Shown: in pieces, positions 1 to 5,679 of the stretch | Layout of the letters: each line of letters starts with the position of its first letter | How positions within the stretch are numbered: position 1 is the first letter of the stretch | Assembly: GCA_936924235.1 (NCBI GenBank) | Contig: CAKZHN010000278.1 | Span: forward strand, 1 to 11,142 | Direction of reading: 5' to 3' | From: an uncultured Rhodoplanes sp. | Lineage (GTDB): Bacteria > Pseudomonadota > Alphaproteobacteria > Rhizobiales > Xanthobacteraceae | DNA: 11,142 bases | Notes under the pieces: model-generated | Told to the model about the DNA's origin: nothing | The model's database searches: none | The model's input: the letters and a program-made list of their open reading frames with translations, nothing else | Program-made: the position numbers and the translations under genes

Positions 1-2
1 CG

Positions 3-344
3 TTCCTGTTCGGCATGCTGCTGGGCGATTTCACCGGAGGCGGCTTGGTGGTGATTGCGGCAAGGACAGTGGTGCAGTCGGCCTATTCGCGCGATGTGGA
101 AAACGCCGCCGATCTTTACGGCGTCGGCCTGATGACGCGCGCCCATGGCGACCCGCGGGCGCTGGCCGCGATCCTGGAGCGGATCGCCGGCGGGTCTGAG
201 CCGGAGTCGAAGATCCTGCTCGACCATCCGAAGACCAAGGACCGCGTCGTTGCGATCAATGCCGCGGCGAACGCATCGCCTGGAACGATCGAGCCCCTGC
301 TCCCGGCCGCGGACTGGGCCGCACTGAAACGGATCTGCGGATAG
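3..344 (+). CDS. M48-family zinc metallopeptidase, C-terminal part (5' end outside window)
   Basis: The open frame runs in from the left edge and ends at a TAG at 342-344, so only about the last 113 residues are visible. They contain SRDVENAADLYGV, which fits the ENxAD helix that supplies the third zinc ligand (the Glu) in M48 (Ste24/HtpX-like) peptidases. The HExxH motif would lie upstream, outside the window. Before it is a hydrophobic, Gly-rich stretch (FGMLLGDFTGGGLVVIAA), which in this family lies between HExxH and the ENxAD helix. After it comes the usual short segment on an ageing/size cycle, with DHPKTKDRV resembling the conserved 'S.HP.t..Ri' motif near the end of M48 domains. The family degrades membrane or periplasmic proteins. 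Which subgroup this belongs to cannot be decided from the fragment. The next gene starts 3 nt after the stop, so the two are probably co-transcribed. Confidence 0.85.
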   Translation, partial: FLFGMLLGDFTGGGLVVIAARTVVQSAYSRDVENAADLYGVGLMTRAHGDPRALAAILERIAGGSEPESKILLDHPKTKDRVVAINAAANASPGTIEPLLPAADWAALKRICG

Positions 345-347
345 ACC

Positions 348-1190
348 ATGGCGCGCCGACGCATCGCCGACGAGCCGACCTCGCGACTGGCCATCTGGGC
401 CCGCCGCTGCGCGTTCTTCTCGCTCGTCGCGACCATCCTGTCGATCCTGATCGTGCGCTCCGGTATCCTCGAGCCGATCCCGGCGCTCGCCACCTTCGGC
501 GGCGCGCTGGTGGTCGCGGTGCTCGGCATCGTGCTGGCCTTCGGCGCCTTCATCGTGGTGTGGAAGGATGGCATCGACGGCGTCGGCCATGCCTTCGCGG
601 CGATCGGCATCGGCCTGGCGCTGCTCGCCTACCCGGCCTATCTCGGCTACCAGGCCTACAAGCTGCCGATGATCAACGACATCACCACCGACCCGATCGA
701 TCCGCCGCGCTTCGACGTGCTGGCGCGGCTGCGGCCGCGCGGCACCGTGGAATATGCCGGGCTCTATGCCGCCGAACTGCAGCGCAAGGCCTATCCCGAC
801 ATCGAGCCGCTCAGCGTCAGCGCGGCGCCCAAGGCCGCCTATGACGCCACCATGGCGATCATCCAGCGGCGCAAATGGCGCGTGGTGGTCGACCGCCCGC
901 CGCAGCCCAACCGCCGCGACGGCGTGATCGAGGCGGTGGCGCGCACGGCGATCATGGGCTTCCGCGACGACGTCGCGATCCGGATCCGGCCCGACGATGA
1001 CGGCTCGCGCATCGACGTACGCTCGGCCTCGCGCTACGGCCGCCATGACTTCGGCGGCAATGCCTCGCGCATCCGCTCGCTGCTGGAGGACATCGAGGCC
1101 CGCGCCGACACCGAGGAGAAGCGCGAGCAGCGCCAGCAGCAGAAGCAACAGCAGCCGAAGCCGTCACCGGCCCAGGCGGGGAAACGTTAG
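348..1190 (+). CDS. DUF1499 family membrane protein
   Basis: This is a 280-residue protein. Three hydrophobic segments (about residues 20-37, 47-72 and 79-101) form an N-terminal membrane part. They are followed by a DUF1499 domain (about 108-255), recognisable from INDITTDP at 109-116, the YPDIEPL segment and the conserved block GFRDDVAIRIRP...GSRIDVRSASRYGRHDFGGNASRI. The C-terminus (about 258-280) is a low-complexity Gln/Arg/Lys tail. The function of DUF1499 is unknown. Its start lies 3 nt after the stop of the M48 peptidase gene, and the upstream bases (GCGGATAG) give only a weak ribosome site, so translational coupling with the peptidase is likely. The gene pair may belong to envelope maintenance, but that is inference from the neighbour only. 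Confidence 0.88.
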   Translation: MARRRIADEPTSRLAIWARRCAFFSLVATILSILIVRSGILEPIPALATFGGALVVAVLGIVLAFGAFIVVWKDGIDGVGHAFAAIGIGLALLAYPAYLGYQAYKLPMINDITTDPIDPPRFDVLARLRPRGTVEYAGLYAAELQRKAYPDIEPLSVSAAPKAAYDATMAIIQRRKWRVVVDRPPQPNRRDGVIEAVARTAIMGFRDDVAIRIRPDDDGSRIDVRSASRYGRHDFGGNASRIRSLLEDIEARADTEEKREQRQQQKQQQPKPSPAQAGKR

Positions 1191-1199
1191 GGCTTCTGA

Positions 1200-1220
1200 T
1201 AACAAGCGCACGGCTTGTTA
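1200..1220. terminator. Perfect 8-bp stem-loop between convergent genes, possible bidirectional terminator
   Basis: TAACAAGC at 1200-1207 pairs perfectly with GCTTGTTA at 1213-1220 around a 5-nt GCACG loop. It starts 10 nt after the DUF1499 stop and lies 34 nt from the stop of the convergent hydrolase gene. There is no T-tract on either side, so it is not a textbook intrinsic terminator. Position and symmetry make a role in ending or protecting both messages reasonable, but this is inference. Confidence 0.4.
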
Positions 1221-1253
1221 CCGCGCCCTCTCAAATCGCGGCAGTGAATGCCT

Positions 1254-2165
1254 TCACGCCAGCCGGTACCGCCCCTCGATCGACGGCGGACCATTGGTCG
1301 CGGCCTCGCCGCGCGCCACCAAGTCCTCCAAGTGCGCCAGCACCGACATGCCGGCGGCCTTCACCAGCCGCGGATCGAGATTGGCGTAGATCGCGCCGAC
1401 CACCGAGGGGATGTCGGTCTCACCCTTGGCGAGCTGGTTGAGGATCGAGGCCTCGCGCGCCTTCCTGTGCAGGATATAGGCGGCGACGAAGCGCGGCGCG
1501 CTGCGCACCGCGGGGCCGTGACCTGGGAAGTAGATCGGCTCGCCGCGTTTGGAGAGCTTCTGCAGCGAGGCCATGTAGTCGCCCATCGAGCCGTCGGGCG
1601 GCGACACCACCGGCGTCGACCACGCCATGACGTGATCGCCGGACAGCACCACGTTGGCCTCCTTGAAGGCGTAGGCCATGTGGTTGGCGGTATGGCCCGG
1701 CGTGGTGATGGCCTCGATGGTCCAGCCGTCGCCCGTCACCACCTCGCCGTCGGCGAGCGCACGGTCCGGCCTGAAGTCGGTGTCGTTGGAGGCGTCGAGC
1801 CGCGGCCCGTCGCCGATGTGCAGCGCCCGCGACGCGCGATGCGGGCCCTCGGCCAGCACCAACGCGCCGGTGGCCGCCTTGATCGCGGGCACGCCCGGCG
1901 AATGGTCGCGATGGGTGTGGGTGACGAAGATGTGCGTCACCGTCTCGCCGCGCACCGCGTCGAGCAGCGCCTTGCTGTGCTCGGGATTGTCCGGGCCCGG
2001 ATCGACGATCGCGACCTTGCCGCGGCCGATGATGTAGCTCATCGTGCCCTTGAAGGTGAACGCGCTCGGATTGTTGCACAGGACACGCCGCACGCCGGGC
2101 ATCGGCTCGTCCACCTTGCCGGGGACGAGCGTGAATTCCTTGTCGAAGGGGATGTCTTCAGCCAT
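1254..2165 (-). CDS. MBL-fold metallo-hydrolase (LACTB2/glyoxalase-II-like) with C-terminal winged-helix-like region
   Basis: The protein has 303 residues. The metallo-beta-lactamase fold is clear: HTHRDH at 83-88 supplies H83, H85, D87 and H88, PGHTANH supplies H158, SGDH supplies D177 and PGHGP supplies H216. The dinuclear zinc set is therefore complete and the enzyme should be active. Residues about 225-303, with several helices (ILHRKAREASIL, VVGAIYANL, VLAHLEDLVARGE), match the winged-helix-like C-terminal domain of LACTB2-type members. That subgroup includes nucleases and thioester hydrolases, so the substrate is open. No signal peptide is present, which suggests a cytoplasmic protein. 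The ATG at 2165 is preceded by GAGG 4 nt upstream. It is convergent with DUF1499 and separated from the upstream minus-strand gene by a strong terminator, so it must have its own promoter. Confidence 0.9.
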   Translation of the reverse strand: MAEDIPFDKEFTLVPGKVDEPMPGVRRVLCNNPSAFTFKGTMSYIIGRGKVAIVDPGPDNPEHSKALLDAVRGETVTHIFVTHTHRDHSPGVPAIKAATGALVLAEGPHRASRALHIGDGPRLDASNDTDFRPDRALADGEVVTGDGWTIEAITTPGHTANHMAYAFKEANVVLSGDHVMAWSTPVVSPPDGSMGDYMASLQKLSKRGEPIYFPGHGPAVRSAPRFVAAYILHRKAREASILNQLAKGETDIPSVVGAIYANLDPRLVKAAGMSVLAHLEDLVARGEAATNGPPSIEGRYRLA

Positions 2166-2183
2166 GGGGCCTCTTTAGCCCCA
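2165..2183 (-). promoter_or_regulatory. Stem-loop over the translation start of the MBL-fold gene
   Basis: On the minus strand, TGGGGC and GCCCCA form a perfect 6-bp stem around the 7-nt loop TAAAGAG. The last stem base is the A of the ATG. Part of the ribosome-binding sequence (GAGG) lies in the loop and stem edge. If formed in the mRNA it could tune initiation. The stem could also be chance in GC-rich DNA. Confidence 0.3.
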
Positions 2184-2221
2184 AAGGCCGGCCGATACGA
2201 CTGCTAATTCCAGGAATGTCC

Positions 2222-2249
2222 GCAAACCGCCCGTCCGCCGCCGGTTTGC
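2222..2249. promoter_or_regulatory. 8-bp inverted repeat upstream of the MBL-fold gene, possible operator
   Basis: GCAAACCG at 2222-2229 is the exact inverted partner of CGGTTTGC at 2242-2249, with a 12-nt GC-rich spacer. It lies 57-84 nt upstream of the hydrolase ATG, between that gene and the upstream terminator, where its promoter must lie. A dimeric regulator site or a leader hairpin are both possible. No convincing -35/-10 pair was recognised nearby. Confidence 0.3.
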
Positions 2250-2305
2250 TGCATCGGCGCCCCGCCCGGTTCGCACAAATGCCGGACCTCCGCCCCGATC
2301 GTCCC

Positions 2306-2334
2306 AAAAAAGAAAAGCCCCGCCGAAGCGGGGC
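2306..2334 (-). terminator. Intrinsic terminator with a UUCG tetraloop
   Basis: Read on the minus strand, GCCCCGC and GCGGGGC form a perfect 7-bp stem closing a TTCG loop (the very stable C(UUCG)G arrangement). It is followed at once by TTTTCTTTTTT. This is a textbook Rho-independent terminator. It ends the transcript carrying the small secreted protein gene (2469-2699) and any RNA derived from 2335-2468, and insulates the MBL-fold gene downstream. Confidence 0.93.
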
Positions 2335-2468
2335 AGTATTGCCTGGGTAGACATGCGTTGATGGGGCCGGATGCGCGACTGCCGCGCATCCTCCACCCGA
2401 GGTGGATCACACCGATGCCCTTTGCCCCGAGGGGATCGCTCGGAGCACGCTTTATCGTTGGTGTGTGA
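2335..2468 (-). ncRNA. Structured 3' UTR or candidate 3'-derived small RNA
   Basis: This stretch lies between the stop of the small His-rich protein gene and the strong terminator. No convincing coding frame was found. It is unusually structured. GGATGCGCG/CGCGCATCC (2369-2391) is a perfect 9-bp stem with a 5-nt loop. It abuts TCCACC/GGTGGA (2392-2406), a 6-bp stem with a 3-nt loop. CCGAG/CTCGG (2427-2443) is a weaker third stem. With the terminator hairpin the minus-strand RNA would be about 130-160 nt with three or four stems, the shape of many trans-acting small RNAs. It matches no RNA family I can recognise, and no clear independent promoter is visible, so a long structured 3' UTR is equally possible. 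Confidence 0.4.
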
Positions 2469-2699
2469 TTACTTCGCGGTCGCGTCGTACGGATCGAACG
2501 CGTCGTGCCAGAACCGCTGCACCTGGCTCTCCTTGAGATCCATGTACGGGTTGCCCGGCCAATCGGTCGTGGACGCCGTGCCGCTGGCATGGGCGACGTG
2601 CGTGACGTGATGGTGGACGTGCTTCTTGCTGGCGGCGCTGGCCGTGCCGGCCACCGCGGTGGCGAGCGTCAGCGCGACGAGGGCTGTAAAGGTCTTCAT
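2469..2699 (-). CDS. Small secreted His-rich protein of unknown function
   Basis: This is a 76-residue protein that I do not recognise. The ATG at 2699 is preferred over an in-frame ATG at 2843. It has a GGGGA ribosome site just upstream, and translation from it gives a clean signal peptide: MK, a hydrophobic core (about residues 3-18) and an Ala-X-Ala-type end (GTASAA). The extra upstream frame covers AT-rich non-coding DNA. The mature part opens with a histidine cluster (HVHHHVTHVAHA, about residues 27-38) that could bind metal, then an acidic/aromatic C-terminus (WPGNPYMDLKESQVQRFWHDAFDPYDATAK). The product should be periplasmic or secreted. The gene has its own AT-rich upstream region and a strong terminator, so it looks monocistronic. 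Confidence 0.72.
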   Translation of the reverse strand: MKTFTALVALTLATAVAGTASAASKKHVHHHVTHVAHASGTASTTDWPGNPYMDLKESQVQRFWHDAFDPYDATAK

Positions 2700-2975
2700 T
2701 TCCCCAGTTTCCCATTCTTCGGTAGTCGCCCGTTCGGGGAGTAGTGCACGAATGTCCAGCCCCTGGATACTATGTCGCACCCCCTTACCGAAATTTAATG
2801 TAAGGGTTTTCCCGACGACATTCATAAATGTCTGACCACACATGCATATTTTCGACTTTTATCGCAGTCTTGTGACTTGACCGATGCGTTTTTCGAGCCC
2901 GTTCGCGGTTCTTATTCCTGCGACATATCCACGCATCGAAGCCCCATTTCGGAGGTTCTCGGGCACCGTCCGACG
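2700..2975. other. AT-richer intergenic region with promoter-like character upstream of the small secreted protein gene
   Basis: These 276 nt separate the amidohydrolase stop from the start of the small secreted protein gene. No convincing ORF is present, and base composition drops well below the flanking genes around 2785-2880, as expected of a promoter region for the 2699 start. It holds an imperfectly defined set of symmetric sites: CCCTTAC/GTAAGGG at 2782-2806, ACATT-N4-AATGT at 2818-2831, and an 8-bp inverted pair CGATGCGT/ACGCATCG at 2882-2889 and 2931-2938. No clear terminator for the amidohydrolase operon was found and no confident sigma-factor boxes could be assigned. Confidence 0.5.
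2782..2831 (-). promoter_or_regulatory. Two inverted repeats in the promoter region of the small secreted protein gene
   Basis: CCCTTAC (2782-2788) and GTAAGGG (2800-2806) are exact inverted partners with an 11-nt AT-rich spacer. Upstream of it on the minus strand lies the 14-bp site ACATT-CATA-AATGT (2818-2831). The two are 83-132 nt upstream of the ATG at 2699. Their symmetry and AT-rich setting fit binding sites for a dimeric regulator. The regulator is unknown and the assignment is inference. Confidence 0.35.
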
Positions 2976-4796
2976 TCAGCGAAACGGCGGCCTGTCCTCG
3001 TCGGATGCAAAGGGTCCGCCGGCATAGACCACGCGTCCGCCGACCATCGTGAGCAGCGAAACGGTGCCGCCGATCTCATCGACCGGCACGGTGAGATAAT
3101 CGCGGTCCAGCACAACGAGATCGGCGAGCTTGCCCGCGGCGAGCGAGCCGCGCTTGTCTTCGTCGAACACGAACCAGGCGCTGCCTTGCGTGTAGATGCG
3201 CAGCGCATCGAGGCGCGACGGAATCTCCTGCGGCCCGCGCATCACGGCGCCGCCGAGCGTCTTGCCATCGAGCATCCACTGCAGGCAGACGAACGGATTG
3301 GGCCCCATCACGCGGTGCGCATCGGTGCCGCCGCCGATCGGGATGCCCATCTTCATAGCGGTGACGATCGGCGGCACGAAGCGAAGGGGCTCGCTGCCGC
3401 GCTGCCCGAGGAAGGCCTCGCCGCGGAAGTAGAAGGCGTTCTGCATCAGCCAGCCGACGCCCATCTGCTTCATGCGCGCAAGATTCTCGACGCTGGCGTC
3501 GTTGAGATGCGCGATCGACCAGCGGAGCTTCGCGACCGGCGTCTGCGCATTGACGCTCTCCAGCACGTCGAGCAGATGGTGCACGGCCTTGTCGTTGTGC
3601 CAGTGGAAGGTCGCGGTCATGCCGCGGCCGACCGCCCAGCGCAGCACCTCGGCGAGCTGGTCTTTCTGGGCGTCGGTCGGCTTGTCGTTGTTGTAGAGGC
3701 CCCAGGTGACGTTCTCGCCGATGCCGTTGAAGCGCAGCCAGTCGTCGCCGAAGCCCATCGGCAGCACTTGCGTGAGATCCTTGAAGTCCTCGAGCTCGTG
3801 ATCGCGCCGCGGCGCGCTCAGGCTGTAGCGCACGCGCAGCGGCAGGTTGCCCTCGCGCCAGATTTGAAACAACGGCTGATAGTCGGGGATCGGAAGGTTG
3901 TAGCCGCCGGGATCGATCACGCCGGTGAGCCCCATGGCGTTGAGCGCGCGGAAGAACGCCCTGGTGCCTTCGACCTTCTGGGCGAAGTCCGGACGCGGCA
4001 GCAGGTCGAACAGATCGCTGATGGCGCGATTGTCGCCGGTGAGCCAGCCGGTCGGCGCGCCGTCCTTGTCGCGCTCGGTGGCGACACGGGAGGCGAGCTC
4101 CGGCTGCACGTTCAGCGCGGCAAAACCAGCCGGATCGAGCAGCACCCGGCTGTAGAGCTCCTGCACATAGACATGATGCTCGGGCGCGGCGGCCGCGATC
4201 TCGGCCTGGGTCGGACGGCGGTCCTCCTGGAACTGCCGCGCCGTCCAGCCGCCGGCGACGATGAGCCACGAGCCTTTCGGCGCGGTCTTTGCCGCGGCGC
4301 GCAGCCGGTCGAGCGCCCCGGCCAGCGTGCGGATGCCGATCCAGTGCACCTCGGTCTGCCAGGTCAGGCCGGCGCGGATGGCGTGGATGTGGGAATCGAT
4401 CAGGCCGGGAATGACGGTGCGGCCACCGAGATCGATGACGCGGGTGGAGGGTCCGGCGGCGGCACGGATGTCCGTGGTGCTGCCGATCGCCGCGATCTTT
4501 CCGTCGCGCACGGCAAGCGCCTGCGCGGGCGCGCCGTCATCGATGACGATCTTGCCGTTGACGAGGATGGTGTCGGGCGATTGGGCCGACGCGGGAAATA
4601 CGGACAGCGCGGCGTAAAGAGCGATCGTGAAGGCGGTGTCCCGGATGCGGCGCAGCGCGGAGCGAAGCGTAGCGGTGCGACGCTGATCCGGGACCGTTCC
4701 AGACACCGCCTTCGTGACGGTCCCGGGTCTGCAGCGCATCATTTCGCGCTTCGCGCTCATGCTGCACCGCGCCCGGGACACGAGCGGCAGAAACAT
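2976..4796 (-). CDS. Exported amidohydrolase, Amidohydro_3 / YtcJ-like
   Basis: The frame gives 606 residues. The metal-dependent hydrolase pattern is present: GLIDSHIH at about 131-138 (HxH pair H136/H138), FHWHND at about 397-402, SIAH with H430 and GGGTDAH with D492. The end carries the usual GKLADLVVLDRD segment of the composite beta-sandwich domain. YtcJ-like enzymes hydrolyse amide, ester or related C-N bonds; the substrate is unknown. A signal-peptide core, AFTIALYAALSVFPASAQ (55-72), implies cleavage near residue 71 and a periplasmic enzyme. The N-terminal region is odd. Codons from about 7 to 53 are almost entirely two REP palindromes, giving an abnormally long Arg-rich leader. The ATG at 4796 has AAGG five nt upstream and starts 7 nt after the preceding gene. 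Internal starts at 4742/4739 (ATG) or 4706 (GTG) are alternatives. It is the last gene of the six-gene block. Confidence 0.85.
   Translation of the reverse strand: MFLPLVSRARCSMSAKREMMRCRPGTVTKAVSGTVPDQRRTATLRSALRRIRDTAFTIALYAALSVFPASAQSPDTILVNGKIVIDDGAPAQALAVRDGKIAAIGSTTDIRAAAGPSTRVIDLGGRTVIPGLIDSHIHAIRAGLTWQTEVHWIGIRTLAGALDRLRAAAKTAPKGSWLIVAGGWTARQFQEDRRPTQAEIAAAAPEHHVYVQELYSRVLLDPAGFAALNVQPELASRVATERDKDGAPTGWLTGDNRAISDLFDLLPRPDFAQKVEGTRAFFRALNAMGLTGVIDPGGYNLPIPDYQPLFQIWREGNLPLRVRYSLSAPRRDHELEDFKDLTQVLPMGFGDDWLRFNGIGENVTWGLYNNDKPTDAQKDQLAEVLRWAVGRGMTATFHWHNDKAVHHLLDVLESVNAQTPVAKLRWSIAHLNDASVENLARMKQMGVGWLMQNAFYFRGEAFLGQRGSEPLRFVPPIVTAMKMGIPIGGGTDAHRVMGPNPFVCLQWMLDGKTLGGAVMRGPQEIPSRLDALRIYTQGSAWFVFDEDKRGSLAAGKLADLVVLDRDYLTVPVDEIGGTVSLLTMVGGRVVYAGGPFASDEDRPPFR
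4638..4694. repeat. REP-type palindrome inside the 5' end of the amidohydrolase gene
   Basis: GTCCCGGAT at 4638-4646 and ATCCGGGAC at 4686-4694 are exact inverted partners. A second paired segment, CAGCG/CGCTG (4653-4657 with 4681-4685), gives a bulged stem around a GCGGAGCGAAGC-type core. A further inverted pair, GAAGGCGGTGT (4629-4639) and ACACCGCCTTC (4703-4713), flanks it. This architecture resembles REP elements dispersed in Bradyrhizobiaceae genomes. The family assignment is from memory of such repeats, not from a search. Confidence 0.7.
4719..4779. repeat. Second REP-type palindrome, paired with the one at 4638-4694
   Basis: GTCCCGGG at 4720-4727 pairs with CCCGGGAC at 4772-4779, and TGCAGC (4730-4735) pairs with GCTGCA (4761-4766). 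The core carries GCGCTTCGCGC-type repeats. It sits 25 nt from the first palindrome, so the two form a REP doublet of about 140 nt. In this reading frame the whole doublet is translated into the amidohydrolase leader. Confidence 0.7.
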
Positions 4797-4802
4797 CGCG
4801 CC

Positions 4803-5189
4803 TTACAGCCGCCGCAGCGTGCAATCGGTCTCGATGAACATGTCCTTGGCGCCGGGCGGCGTCCTGCGGAACACCCGGTCCTGCTTGTAGCCGTCCTTCT
4901 CACAGCTGATCGTGACGTCGTCCGGCAACGTGTCCTTGTTGACGTGGCTGCGATAGAGCCCGAGCACGTTGGTCTTCAGCGCCACCGGCTCGCCCTGCTT
5001 GGGCTTGAGGAACACCTGCGCGTCCGACACCGGCGCGCCGCGCTGGTCGCGCACGAAGCCGAAATAGGCTGGCCCCGCGCCCTCGGTGTCGTTGGCGGCG
5101 TCGTAGTCGTCGCCGCCGGCAAAGGCCTGCGCGCCGAGCGCCAGCGCAGCAGCGGCCGTCAGCGCCATCATCCGCATCAGCACAGTCAT
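4803..5189 (-). CDS. Small secreted protein with a stand-alone CarboxypepD_reg-like domain
   Basis: This is a 128-residue protein. The ATG at 5189 has GGGAGG 5 nt upstream. A signal peptide (MTVLMRMMALTAAAALALGAQAFAG) ends near residue 24-25. The mature part has the beta-sandwich signature of carboxypeptidase-regulatory-like domains: AYFGFVRDQRGAPVSDAQVFLKP (about 41-63), a 'T...GLYRSH' strand (about 73-82), and ISCEKDGYKQ (about 94-103). In other proteins such domains bind or present partners and have no catalysis. Two cysteines (C96, C123) could form a disulphide. It starts 101 nt downstream of the 129-residue membrane protein gene and ends 6 nt before the amidohydrolase start. The same fold forms the N-terminal domain of both large paralogues in this block, suggesting a shared ligand or partner. 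Confidence 0.78.
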   Translation of the reverse strand: MTVLMRMMALTAAAALALGAQAFAGGDDYDAANDTEGAGPAYFGFVRDQRGAPVSDAQVFLKPKQGEPVALKTNVLGLYRSHVNKDTLPDDVTISCEKDGYKQDRVFRRTPPGAKDMFIETDCTLRRL

Positions 5190-5289
5190 GCGAGCCTCCC
5201 GAACCGGGCTGAATTTCTCGGCGCCATTCTAGCGGAAGCCACCCGTCCGACCAATCGGGGTCAGGGCGGCAGCGCGCCGCACGAATTCG

Positions 5290-5679
5290 TTACCAGCGCC
5301 AGAAGAACCGCAGCGCGTAGACCAGGACCGGAAGCGCCGCCAGCGGCACGATCCAGACCAGCGACATCGGAATCCGGTTGACGACCCGCTCCGGCAGCAT
5401 CATGGCCAGGACGCTGAGCACCCCCGACGCAATCGCCGCGTTCGCGATCCAGCCGTACCAGTACATCGCCGGGCCCTGGTCGCGCACCGCCGGCACGAAG
5501 AACCAGTCGACCCGGTTGGTCGCCGGCTGATAGGTGAACAGCGGCCAGTTCTGCATCTCGCACATCACGTAGATCACCGGCGACGTGATCGCGAACACCA
5601 CGGCGAAGGTCCGGAACGCCGCGGACGACGCCAGCGAGCCGGCCTGGCTGGTCGGACGCATGTCTGTCGTGGTCGTCAT
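5290..5679 (-). CDS. Three-helix membrane protein of unknown function
   Basis: This is a 129-residue protein that I do not recognise. The ATG at 5679 overlaps the TGA of the upstream membrane protein gene (ATGA, 4-nt overlap), which fixes the start and indicates translational coupling and probably a complex. Hydrophobic segments lie at about 24-40, 72-95 and 105-126. The loop between the first two (MQNWPLFTYQPATNRVDWFFVPAVRDQGPAMYW) is rich in aromatic residues. It contains no histidine at all, so it cannot supply His ligands to a haem. A role as the partner subunit of the His-containing upstream protein is the simplest reading. Confidence 0.75.
   Translation of the reverse strand: MTTTTDMRPTSQAGSLASSAAFRTFAVVFAITSPVIYVMCEMQNWPLFTYQPATNRVDWFFVPAVRDQGPAMYWYGWIANAAIASGVLSVLAMMLPERVVNRIPMSLVWIVPLAALPVLVYALRFFWRW

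Noticed and set aside
1248..2207. Plus-strand open frame of 319 codons over the MBL-fold gene
   Set aside because: Antisense shadow of a gene with a complete metal-ligand set on the minus strand.
2800..2810. Plus-strand GTAAGGGTTTT after an inverted repeat as a terminator
   Set aside because: No plus-strand gene lies upstream, the T-run is only four long, and the repeat is better explained as part of the minus-strand promoter region.
2469..2843. Longer 124-residue form of the small secreted protein
   Set aside because: The extra 48 residues come from AT-rich promoter-like DNA, and the ATG at 2699 has a ribosome site and starts a good signal peptide.
4629..4780. Insertion sequence or transposase remnant at the amidohydrolase 5' end
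   Set aside because: Only short palindromes are present, without transposase coding sequence or recognisable terminal repeats of an IS; a REP doublet explains it better.
2877..5381. Plus-strand open frame of 834 codons opposite the amidohydrolase and CarboxypepD_reg genes
   Set aside because: It is antisense to clearly recognisable genes, crosses their boundaries, and its translation (His/Arg/Ala-rich, no motifs) is typical of the mirror frame of high-GC coding DNA.
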